Source: Thermodesulfobacteriota bacterium
Lineage (GTDB): Bacteria > Desulfobacterota > Desulfobacteria > Desulfobacterales > RPRI01
DNA: 5,019 nt
NCBI GenBank assembly: GCA_030836965.1
Contig: JAUPLM010000326.1
Coordinates: forward strand, 1 to 5,019
Direction: 5' to 3'
Shown: one piece after another, positions 1 to 4,907 of the stretch
Numbering within the stretch: position 1 is the first letter of the stretch
Layout of the letters: every line of letters begins with the position of its first letter
Position numbers and translations under genes: made by a program
The notes under the pieces: model-generated
Seen by the model: only the letters and a program-made list of their open reading frames with translations
Told to the model about the DNA's origin: nothing
Database searches by the model: none

Positions 1-345
1 AAGGAGACTGAAAATTTTTATCAGGAGACCGGCTTTAGTAATTCCATTTATTTTCGGAATTACCGGTTTACCGGCAAAAAAACCGTTCATCTTCGCAACG
101 GTTTTGAAAGAGAAGGTTATATCCGGATCCGAGCAGAGACCCTGTTCCACACTGAAGGCGCCTTTGTCAAAAACAAGAAATGCTCCTGTCCGGTCCTGCG
201 CCGGGCCGGCGGCAAACTGAACTTTCGCCCGGACATCCTGAAACTTCTTTTTCACGACCTGGTCATCTTCAAGAAGAACCTTGATAACCGGCAACACGGC
301 TCTTAGAAAAATCCTTGCGGCAAGCAGTTCTTTTTCAGTCGCCAT
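1..345 (-). CDS. SCP2-like (sterol carrier protein 2 fold) domain protein, C-terminus outside window
   Basis: The frame opens with ATG at 345 and stays open for 115 codons to the window edge, so the 3' end is missing. A GAGG Shine-Dalgarno lies 6 nt upstream, inside the last codons of the transketolase C-half gene, and only one base separates that gene's stop from this start. The two genes are therefore probably co-transcribed and translationally coupled. The first ~45 residues look helical (ARIFLRAVLPVIKVLLEDD). They are followed by a sheet-like stretch (TGAFLVFDKGAFSVEQG, about residues 53-69) and a DPDITFSFKTVAKMNGFFAGKP segment (73-94) that fits the 'pDvti...l..l..Gk' pattern of the SCP2 fold. 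Such domains bind lipids or other hydrophobic ligands. There is no signal peptide, so it is probably cytoplasmic. The family assignment comes from pattern only. Substrate and role are unknown, and the link to sugar metabolism is not obvious. Confidence 0.6.
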   Translation of the reverse strand, partial: MATEKELLAARIFLRAVLPVIKVLLEDDQVVKKKFQDVRAKVQFAAGPAQDRTGAFLVFDKGAFSVEQGLCSDPDITFSFKTVAKMNGFFAGKPVIPKINGITKAGLLIKIFSLL

Positions 346-346
346 C

Positions 347-1357
347 TTAAACCTCATCCTCCCAGTCTTCGTCTTCCTCGAAGTCTTTACCCATGGTTTC
401 TCTGACTTTTTCTATTATCCCGTCCGTATCGAGTTTATAGTGCGAATAGAGATCTTCCGGGTAGCCTACTTCGCAGTAGCAATCGGGAATACCGACTTTC
501 GTGAAGGCGCACCCTTTTCCGCATGAGGCTATAACATCAGCGACAGCGCTTCCCAGACCTCCGTGAACATTATGATCCTCAAAGGTTATAATTCTACGGG
601 TCTCTTCAACAGCTCTTCGCACCGCTTCCTCATCAAGCGGCTTAATGGTATGCATGTTAAGAACTCTCACGCTCAGCCCGTCTCTCTCTTTCAGAAACTT
701 TGCGGCTTCAAAAGCCTGAAGAACGGTTATCCCGCAGCAGATAAGGGTGATATCGGTGCCTTCGGCAACTTCAATCGCTTTTCCTATTTCAAAACCATAA
801 TCATCTTTTTCGTAAAATCTGGGCTCGAACCCCCTTCCGATTCTTATGTATACCGGCCCGGGATATTCCACGCAGGCTTTTACGGCATTCGCGGTTTCTA
901 TCCCGTCCGCCGGAACAATAACCGTCATGTTCGCAAAAGACCTCATGATCGCGATATCTTCGGTACAGTGGTGCGTGGTGCCGGCAGCCCCGAACGAGGT
1001 TCCGGCATGAGTCGCAATAATCTTGCAGTTCAAGTTCTGGTAACAGATATCCGTCCGGACCTGTTCCGCGGCCCTCATGGCCGAAAAGGCGGCCATTGTG
1101 GAGACAAACGGAATAAGCCCCGATTTTGCAAGCCCTGCCGCTATTCCGAAAAGATTCTGTTCCGCTATACCAACATTGAAAAATCTTTCGGGGAACTTCT
1201 CTCCGAATTTTCCTATTTTAGTGGATTTCGCGAGATCAGCCGAGAGCCCGACTATCTTTTCATATTTTTCCCCCAGCCTGCACAATACTTCGCCGTATAT
1301 CTCGGCCTGAGTCATCGTGTCTGCATCGTATACCGTCCAGGTTAATCCCTCGGTCAT
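347..1357 (-). CDS. tkt: Transketolase, C-terminal subunit (pyrimidine-binding plus C-terminal domain)
   Basis: This 336-residue protein is the second half of a split thiamine diphosphate enzyme. With its partner it should move two-carbon ketol units between sugar phosphates in the cytoplasm. Residues ~14-165 form the pyrimidine-binding domain. It contains the GIAEQN motif (63-68), whose Glu66 is the conserved catalytic glutamate that contacts the TPP aminopyrimidine, and the GTTHHCTEDIA stretch (126-136) typical of transketolases. The C-terminal domain (~195-320) includes FEDHNVHGGLGSAV (259-272). The ATG at 1357 is preferred because AGGAGG sits 5 nt upstream. A longer version from GTG at 1390 adds 11 unconvincing residues with poorly placed ribosome-binding bases. 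The last 13 residues are very acidic, with 9 Asp/Glu. The substrate could differ within the family, since sugar-specific split transketolases such as apulose-4-phosphate transketolase look similar, but canonical transketolase is the simplest reading. Confidence 0.93.
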   Translation of the reverse strand: MTEGLTWTVYDADTMTQAEIYGEVLCRLGEKYEKIVGLSADLAKSTKIGKFGEKFPERFFNVGIAEQNLFGIAAGLAKSGLIPFVSTMAAFSAMRAAEQVRTDICYQNLNCKIIATHAGTSFGAAGTTHHCTEDIAIMRSFANMTVIVPADGIETANAVKACVEYPGPVYIRIGRGFEPRFYEKDDYGFEIGKAIEVAEGTDITLICCGITVLQAFEAAKFLKERDGLSVRVLNMHTIKPLDEEAVRRAVEETRRIITFEDHNVHGGLGSAVADVIASCGKGCAFTKVGIPDCYCEVGYPEDLYSHYKLDTDGIIEKVRETMGKDFEEDEDWEDEV

Positions 1358-1385
1358 AACATCCTCCTGCATTAGACCTTTGCAT
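1260..1385 (-). other. Possible leader ORF (41 aa) out of frame with the transketolase C-half start
   Basis: An ATG at 1385 follows a strong AAGGGGG ribosome-binding sequence (plus-strand 1390-1396), 4 nt away. It opens a 41-codon frame that runs past the C-half start at 1357 in a different frame and stops at 1260. The peptide (MQRSNAGGCYDRG...) resembles nothing I know and is rich in Arg, Gly and Asp, as expected of an out-of-frame reading. If translated, it might compete with or tune initiation at 1357. It could equally be a chance purine run, and I do not count it as a gene. Confidence 0.2.
1363..1368 (-). promoter_or_regulatory. Shine-Dalgarno that fixes the start of the transketolase C-half
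   Basis: On the minus strand AGGAGG lies 5 nt before the ATG at 1357. This near-perfect site decides between that start and the in-frame upstream GTG at 1390. Confidence 0.8.
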
Positions 1386-1418
1386 AACACCCCCTTTTGC
1401 CCGATTACTATAAGGATT

Positions 1419-1453
1419 TGGTCTCTGGTCTCTGGTTTGTTGTTTCTGGTTTT
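1419..1453. repeat. Degenerate 7-bp tandem repeat (TGGTCTC/TGGTTTN)
   Basis: Five consecutive heptamers can be read: TGGTCTC, TGGTCTC, TGGTTTG, TTGTTTC and TGGTTTT. The first two are identical and the rest differ at two to four positions. The next seven bases are pyrimidine-only. The array lies between the two transketolase halves and is not in a credible coding frame. Short heptamer arrays of this kind occur in intergenic DNA of several bacterial groups and usually change copy number by slippage. Confidence 0.65.
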
Positions 1454-1480
1454 TCTCTTTTAACCAGAAACTATAAACCA
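1433..1480. repeat. Inverted repeat built from the heptamer array
   Basis: The arms 1433-1451 and 1462-1480 pair over 19 positions, with one mismatch and one G-T pair. The inner 10 bp, GTTTCTGGTT/AACCAGAAAC, are perfect and enclose a 10-nt pyrimidine loop. The left arm is made of the TGGTTTN heptamers, so the right arm is in effect the same repeat in reverse orientation. In RNA this would be a stable, AT-rich hairpin upstream of the transketolase C-half gene. It lacks the GC-rich stem expected of an intrinsic terminator. Confidence 0.7.
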
Positions 1481-1598
1481 AAAACCTGAATCTTGTTTTC
1501 GCCTTCCTTGTACCTGGACAAAATTGGGCGTTCTTCAAAGGTCCCGTTACGTATTGATGAACCAAAACTCAGACGGCTTCGTAGAAAGTCATATGCGA

Positions 1599-1718
1599 AC
1601 TGATTTGAGATTTTTGGGAAATAGATTTTTAAATTGCCGAGCGTTAAAAATCATCCGCCACATTTTTTGGCGGATGATTTAGCGAAGTAATTTAAAAATC
1701 CCCAAAAAGCTCATTAGT
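1599..1718. repeat. Large interrupted palindrome inside the MITE-like unit
   Basis: Nested arms can be followed outward from a 7-nt loop (1661-1667). The inner stem is 13 perfect bp (1648-1660 with 1668-1680), extending to CGTTA/TAGCG after a 2-nt bulge. The middle stem is 12 perfect bp (GATTTTTAAATT at 1624-1635 with 1689-1700). An 8-bp stem (TTTTTGGG at 1611-1618 with 1701-1708) follows a 5-nt bulge. Beyond it is a weaker match of 1599-1609 with 1710-1718. The whole could fold as one long cruciform, or as one long hairpin in RNA. Confidence 0.8.
1646..1680 (-). terminator. Possible intrinsic terminator or attenuator on the minus strand
   Basis: Read on the minus strand, the 13-bp stem with a 7-nt loop is followed by a run of five T, partly in the stem. 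This resembles a factor-independent terminator lying after the transketolase N-half gene and before the C-half gene. On the plus strand only three T follow. If it works, it would reduce transcription of the C-half and the SCP2-like gene relative to the N-half. It may instead be only the core of the repeat. Confidence 0.35.
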
Positions 1719-1764
1719 AAGTTAGAAATTATTTCCGGCAGGAAATAGTTTCATAAACTTACTT
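1716..1764. repeat. Second imperfect hairpin in the MITE-like unit
   Basis: AGTAAGTT at 1716-1723 pairs with AACTTACT at 1757-1764. Nearer the loop, TATTTCC at 1730-1736 pairs with GGAAATA at 1741-1747 around a GGCA loop. A partly paired GAAA region joins the two stems. The outer arm touches the edge of the large palindrome, so the two structures are directly adjacent. Confidence 0.65.
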
Positions 1765-1785
1765 ATCCCGTTTAGCGGGGTTAAG
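1762..1785. repeat. Small GC-stem hairpin (CCCG-TTTAG-CGGG)
   Basis: CTTA plus CCCG (1762-1770) faces CGGG plus TAAG (1776-1785) around a 5-nt TTTAG loop, with a bulge between the two short stems. It is the third stem-loop in a row within the unit and shares its outermost bases with the preceding hairpin. Confidence 0.5.
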
Positions 1786-1813
1786 AGAACATATCTAGAC
1801 TTTTTACGAACCA

Positions 1814-2653
1814 TCAGAATCCGTACATCCTGTCTATCGAACTCTTGGCCTTTTCAATCAAATCCGTATCAAGCCCGCCGTAATGCCACTTTACCTGGTT
1901 TTCCATGAAATCGACGCCTTTACCTTTGACCGTGTTTGCAATTATTACAACAGGCGCCTTATCCTCGGTCCTTGCATACTCTATCGCCGATGAAAGATCC
2001 TTGAAGCTGTGTCCGTCAACCTCCTTTACAATCCATCCGAATGCCCTCCACTTGTCGGAAAAAGGTTCAAGCCCCATGATCTGTTCCGTAGTCCCGTCTA
2101 TCATCAGCCTGTTTCTGTCGACAAAGGTTATGAGATTTTTTAAACCAAAGTGAGGCGCCGCCATTGCAGCTTCCCATACTGAACCTTCGTTGCATTCTCC
2201 GTCCCCCAGGATGCAGTAAGTCAGCCATGATTTTTTCTGCGTCCTTGCCCCGAGTGCAAGCCCTACAGCCATTGGAAGTCCGTGGCCGAGAGATCCGGTG
2301 GATACATCAACGCCTTTTACCTTGTTCCCGTCAAGGTGCATACCGAAAGGAGATTTGAATTTATTAAATTCCTTAAGAAGTTCGAATTCGAAATATCCTT
2401 TTCTCGCAAGCACAGGAGCGTAACCCACTCCGCCATGCCCCTTGCTCAATACGACTCTGTCCCTTGTTTCGAGTTGAGGTCTTTTCGGATCGGCATTTAA
2501 ATATTTGAAGTAAAGAATTACAAGGATCTCCACAACACTGAGAGCCCCGCCTATATGAGCACCGCCTGCCCATCCCGTCACATCGACAATATCTCTTCTT
2601 ATCTGATGAGCCATCTTCTCAAGGTCTTTAATCTCGGATTCTGTTAACGGCAC
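1814..2653 (-). CDS. tkt: Transketolase, N-terminal subunit (TPP diphosphate-binding domain)
   Basis: This 279-residue protein is the first half of the split transketolase and binds the diphosphate of TPP through Mg2+. Visible marks are GGAHIGG (30-36), carrying the conserved substrate-side His33, KGHGG (71-75) and STGSLGHG (118-125). The TPP/metal motif GDGECNEG starts at 150 and ends with N181 in VDRN. KGKGVDFMENQVKWHYG (243-259) is typical of the end of this domain. Its length fits known N-terminal subunits of about 270-290 residues. The start is GTG at 2653, supported by GGAGG 7 nt upstream. The next in-frame Met is residue 14, which would cut a helix. It should form a heterotetramer with the product of the gene at 347-1357, which lies 456 bp downstream rather than directly adjacent. 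Its stop codon falls in the terminal repeat of the MITE-like unit, but the C-terminus still looks complete. Confidence 0.94.
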   Translation of the reverse strand: MPLTESEIKDLEKMAHQIRRDIVDVTGWAGGAHIGGALSVVEILVILYFKYLNADPKRPQLETRDRVVLSKGHGGVGYAPVLARKGYFEFELLKEFNKFKSPFGMHLDGNKVKGVDVSTGSLGHGLPMAVGLALGARTQKKSWLTYCILGDGECNEGSVWEAAMAAPHFGLKNLITFVDRNRLMIDGTTEQIMGLEPFSDKWRAFGWIVKEVDGHSFKDLSSAIEYARTEDKAPVVIIANTVKGKGVDFMENQVKWHYGGLDTDLIEKAKSSIDRMYGF

Positions 2654-2660
2654 GGCAACA

Positions 2661-2665
2661 CCTCC
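2661..2665 (-). promoter_or_regulatory. Shine-Dalgarno supporting the GTG start of the transketolase N-half
   Basis: GGAGG on the minus strand lies 7 nt before the GTG at 2653. No other in-frame start nearby has a comparable site, so it decides the start. Confidence 0.75.
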
Positions 2666-2734
2666 AGAACAGTTTGAAAGCTTTTATGATCATTCTTCGT
2701 TTTCAGAGGAAAAGCAGTTGAAAATCTTATCCAT

Positions 2735-2763
2735 CTTATCTTACATTTGCAATCAATAGTCAA
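2735..2763 (-). promoter_or_regulatory. Putative sigma-70-type promoter of the transketolase operon
   Basis: On the minus strand TTGACT (2758-2763, 5 of 6 to the -35 consensus) is separated by 17 nt from GATAAG (2735-2740, 4 of 6 to the -10 consensus). An overlapping TAAGAT offers an alternative -10 at a less favourable spacing. Transcription would begin about 70-75 nt before the GTG at 2653. I see no clear operator or riboswitch in the leader. Confidence 0.5.
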
Positions 2764-2961
2764 GGATCTGTGGATATTTTACTCCATTAAACTATTTGTG
2801 ACACCAAACCCTTGCTCTATGGAACTCTGGAATCCCAGGAATCTGATATTATTTCTTGTATGATTTCATTAATTAAGATATCGTACGGCTAAAAATATTC
2901 TGTGCCGGGATACCCGGGCCGCCGACAATGTAACAACAGACTGGAAACAGATCCAACCGGT
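2764..2961. other. Divergent intergenic region and 5' leader of the secretion/pilus operon
   Basis: No gene is credible here on either strand. It is AT-rich except for a short hairpin at 2905-2917 (CCGGG-ATA-CCCGG) just downstream of the alternative GTG at 2902. That hairpin would lie in the untranslated leader if ATG 2962 is the start. A small CTGG-AATC-CCAG hairpin lies at 2827-2838. Neither is followed by a T-run, so neither looks like a terminator. Confidence 0.5.
2836..2884 (+). promoter_or_regulatory. Weak candidate promoter region for the secretion/pilus operon
   Basis: Two readings are possible. TATGAT (2859-2864) matches 5 of 6 -10 bases but has no acceptable -35. Alternatively TTGTAT (2856-2861) with TATCGT (2879-2884) at 17-nt spacing matches 3 and 4 of 6. 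The surrounding DNA is AT-rich and includes a TTAATTAA palindrome at 2869-2876. The divergent gene order makes a plus-strand promoter in this spacer likely, but its exact position is not secured. Confidence 0.25.
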
Positions 2962-4371
2962 ATGAAAAAACGGAACAAACTTATCATAATATTTTATAAT
3001 CATCAGCTGCTCATGATTCTTTGCGGCACAAAGGAAGAGAGCGGTAAGATTATAGGTATTATACCTTTCCCGGAGGCATCATCGGCTGATAATTTATCCG
3101 TTTCAATTCCTGCCGAAGCAAAAAAAATAAAAGAAATTATTCTCGTACTGCCGGATTATGTCACAGGAAATTCCATATATCCTTTTTCTTCAGGGAGAAG
3201 TTCTATTGCCGAACCATTCATCCGGAGAAAGCTCGTTGAATCATTTCCGGCCAGCCCCGATATTTCCGAATTTTTTAATTACTCTTATTTCAAAACAGGC
3301 GCAGACCAGGGCGGTCTCTATTCCTTTTATCTGAAGGAACCTGTAGCATTCAACCTATACAACCGTCTGACCGAAGCAGGCCTCCGGCCGGATCGTATCA
3401 CAACACCGGCATACATCTGGCAGGACAAGATCAGCAAAAATGAGGATTATGATCCCGGCGAAAGTTTTTGCCTCATCCACGCGCAGCCGGCCGAAAGCCA
3501 CCTCTACTTTTATGTCAACGGAAACTTCCTTTTTTCCAGAAGCATTATGCTACCCGAATCTTCCGAAGGCAAAAATGAGAAGCTTGACGCCCTGGCATTT
3601 GAAATCAGCCAGTCCCTTTATCTCTTTTCCCAGAAAGTAAAATCAGAAATCAGCAGATTCTATCTGGTACCTTCCGCAGATATTGATGAAACAGGCCTTT
3701 CCGAGAGAATCGGAAAAAATGTCCGACGTATCGGGACAGACAGGAATCTAGGATTGGATACCGGCAAAAATATTCTGATGCCCGGACCTCTGACAAATTT
3801 TTTAGCAGCGGATATCGGCTCGGGAACCATACCTGCCATCAGCCACCGGGTGGTAGTCATGGAAAAATTCTGGCACACCGTTCAGCTTACCGGTATTATT
3901 ACAGGCGTGGTCACTCTCCTGCTGCTTTGCGCCGAAACCGCTTATTTCAGTTATTGGTCTGATAGACATGTTTCGCCGGGATCGGCAACCCTGTCAAAAA
4001 ACATTTCGGACAACCATAGATCGGTCGGGCATTTTAACGAAATTCTCGATCTTGTAATGAATGAAAGACAAAGGCCCGACCCTTCTGATATACTTGCAGG
4101 CATAGCGCTCAGCCTGCCTGAAAAGGTAACGGTCCGGGAGCTGCTCTTCAACTTTGAATCCCCGCCCCATGTCATAATCAAGGGGAATGTAAAGGCCGAT
4201 GGACCCGACCTCATAAAATCGACCCTTTCTGAAATGGTTGAAAGCCTGACCCGCAACCTGAACCCGGCCCGTTCTCCGGTAATCGGGGATATCGGATTCG
4301 ATCTGGAGGGAAACGCGGAGGGTCAGACTCTTCAGGGATATAAGTTTCACGTCAAGGTGGATATGAAATGA
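2962..4371 (+). CDS. GspL-like inner-membrane platform protein (PilM-like cytoplasmic and PilN-like periplasmic domains)
   Basis: With ATG at 2962 the protein has 469 residues. Residues ~5-305 are soluble and begin with a strand pattern (KLIIIFYNHQLLMILCG) like the first strand of the actin-like PilM/GspL fold. A later stretch, CLIHAQPAESHLYFYVNG (about 170-187), followed by LFSR matches the second nucleotide-binding region by position. One membrane helix follows at ~308-328 (TGIITGVVTLLLLCAETAYF), then a periplasmic part. Its LAGIALSLPEKVTVRELLF (about 378-396) starts a PilN/GspL-type domain. Proteins of this plan link the assembly ATPase to periplasmic partners in type II secretion and type IV pili. 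The usual glycine/aspartate phosphate loops are absent, as in GspL, so ATP binding is doubtful. An upstream GTG at 2902 would add 20 residues of non-family-like sequence. Neither start has a strong ribosome-binding site. The stop overlaps the next gene by 4 nt. Confidence 0.72.
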   Translation: MKKRNKLIIIFYNHQLLMILCGTKEESGKIIGIIPFPEASSADNLSVSIPAEAKKIKEIILVLPDYVTGNSIYPFSSGRSSIAEPFIRRKLVESFPASPDISEFFNYSYFKTGADQGGLYSFYLKEPVAFNLYNRLTEAGLRPDRITTPAYIWQDKISKNEDYDPGESFCLIHAQPAESHLYFYVNGNFLFSRSIMLPESSEGKNEKLDALAFEISQSLYLFSQKVKSEISRFYLVPSADIDETGLSERIGKNVRRIGTDRNLGLDTGKNILMPGPLTNFLAADIGSGTIPAISHRVVVMEKFWHTVQLTGIITGVVTLLLLCAETAYFSYWSDRHVSPGSATLSKNISDNHRSVGHFNEILDLVMNERQRPDPSDILAGIALSLPEKVTVRELLFNFESPPHVIIKGNVKADGPDLIKSTLSEMVESLTRNLNPARSPVIGDIGFDLEGNAEGQTLQGYKFHVKVDMK

Positions 4372-4907
4372 TGGACAGCATGAGAAACAAATGGGTCTTG
4401 ACCGGATTTATCTGGTCAGCTGTTATCTTAATTACATTGTATAACTCATCTGAGATAAAGCGGCTGAAACTTGCAAGAGAAGAGATAGAAACGCTCAGGA
4501 TGGATGAACAGTTCTGGAGGCAGCATTCGGAAAGCACAGCCGGCATTACTGCGGAAGGGAACCGTCTTTTCCTTGACGTGGAATCGGTTGATTTAGGACT
4601 TTTGACAATCGATAACCATGTAAAAAAGCTTTCATCGGACCTGAGCCTGCCACCTGTCGTAATCAACAAACAACCGGTAACGGCTTCAGATGGCCAGGTG
4701 CCGGTTGATATATCATTTACAGGAAGTTTTGCGGATGCTTTCAGATGGTTTAAATCTCTTGACAAGGAGATGCCTTTCCTCAAGGCCATCAATCTCAAAA
4801 TAAGCATAGATCCTGTTTCCAATAAAGCAGTAACAACCGGTTCTTATTTCTTCAGATACAGAATTAAAACCGGCGACGGCGCGCAAGAATCTTCAGGAGG
4901 GATATGA
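4368..4907 (+). CDS. PilO/GspM-like inner-membrane protein
   Basis: The 179-residue protein has a short positively charged N-terminus and one membrane helix (~9-25, WVLTGFIWSAVILITLY). A charged, coiled-coil-prone helix follows (~29-55), then a periplasmic domain. The segment from VPVDISFTGSFADAFRWFKSL (111-131) to the end has the strand-helix-strand pattern of the PilO/GspM ferredoxin-like fold. Such proteins pair with PilN/GspL in the inner-membrane platform of type IV pilus or type II secretion machines. Its ATG overlaps the preceding stop as ATGA, with AAGGTGG 7 nt upstream. A second ATG follows directly at 4371 and could serve instead. Sequence in this family is poorly conserved, so the call rests on length, topology, domain pattern and neighbours. 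A short PilN-like protein is the alternative. Confidence 0.65.
   Translation: MMDSMRNKWVLTGFIWSAVILITLYNSSEIKRLKLAREEIETLRMDEQFWRQHSESTAGITAEGNRLFLDVESVDLGLLTIDNHVKKLSSDLSLPPVVINKQPVTASDGQVPVDISFTGSFADAFRWFKSLDKEMPFLKAINLKISIDPVSNKAVTTGSYFFRYRIKTGDGAQESSGGI

Larger units (their letters stand above)
1572..1816. mobile_element. MITE-like or dispersed-repeat unit with imperfect terminal inverted repeats
   Basis: The left end reads GACGGCTTCGTAGAAAGTC (1572-1590). The right end, read on the minus strand from 1816, is GATGGTTCGTAAAAAGTC after the initial T. The TTCGTARAAAGTC core matches at 12 of 13 positions, and both ends continue into ATATG after a 3-bp offset. Between the ends lie three successive stem-loops and no credible coding frame. 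About 245 bp with terminal inverted repeats, internal palindromes and no transposase fits a non-autonomous element or a large REP-like unit. I see no clear target-site duplication, so transposition is not shown. The right end overlaps the TGA stop of the transketolase N-half gene, so insertion may have placed that stop. Confidence 0.55.

Noticed and set aside
563..1345. Long plus-strand open frame of 260 codons opposite the transketolase C-half
   Set aside because: It lies wholly antisense to a gene with clear catalytic motifs. Its product has no recognisable domain and is rich in Arg/Gly/Phe, as expected of a reverse reading.
1358..1390. Extension of the transketolase C-half to GTG 1390
   Set aside because: It would add VLCKGLMQEDV, which is not family-like, with poorly spaced ribosome-binding bases. 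ATG 1357 has a near-perfect AGGAGG.
1386..1565. Upstream part of a minus-strand frame covering the spacer
   Set aside because: It reads through the heptamer array and hairpin, gives low-complexity sequence (KEKNQKQQTRDQR), and lacks a ribosome-binding site at its first ATG.
1391..1570. Internal promoter for the transketolase C-half
   Set aside because: Two TATAGT boxes occur on the minus strand, but neither has a recognisable -35 at 16-18 nt, so I did not list one.
1599..1785. CRISPR array or known riboswitch in the structured spacer
   Set aside because: There are no regularly spaced direct repeats with unique spacers, and the pairing pattern is simple nested palindromes without a conserved riboswitch core that I recognise.
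2808..2832. Sigma-54 promoter-like TGACACC...TTGCT on the plus strand before the secretion operon
   Set aside because: The distance between the -24-like and -12-like elements is about 2 nt too long, and the GG of the -24 element is missing.
3951..4350. Minus-strand open frames opposite the GspL-like gene
   Set aside because: They overlap a coding region with a membrane helix and domain pattern on the plus strand, and their products show no domain or start signal.
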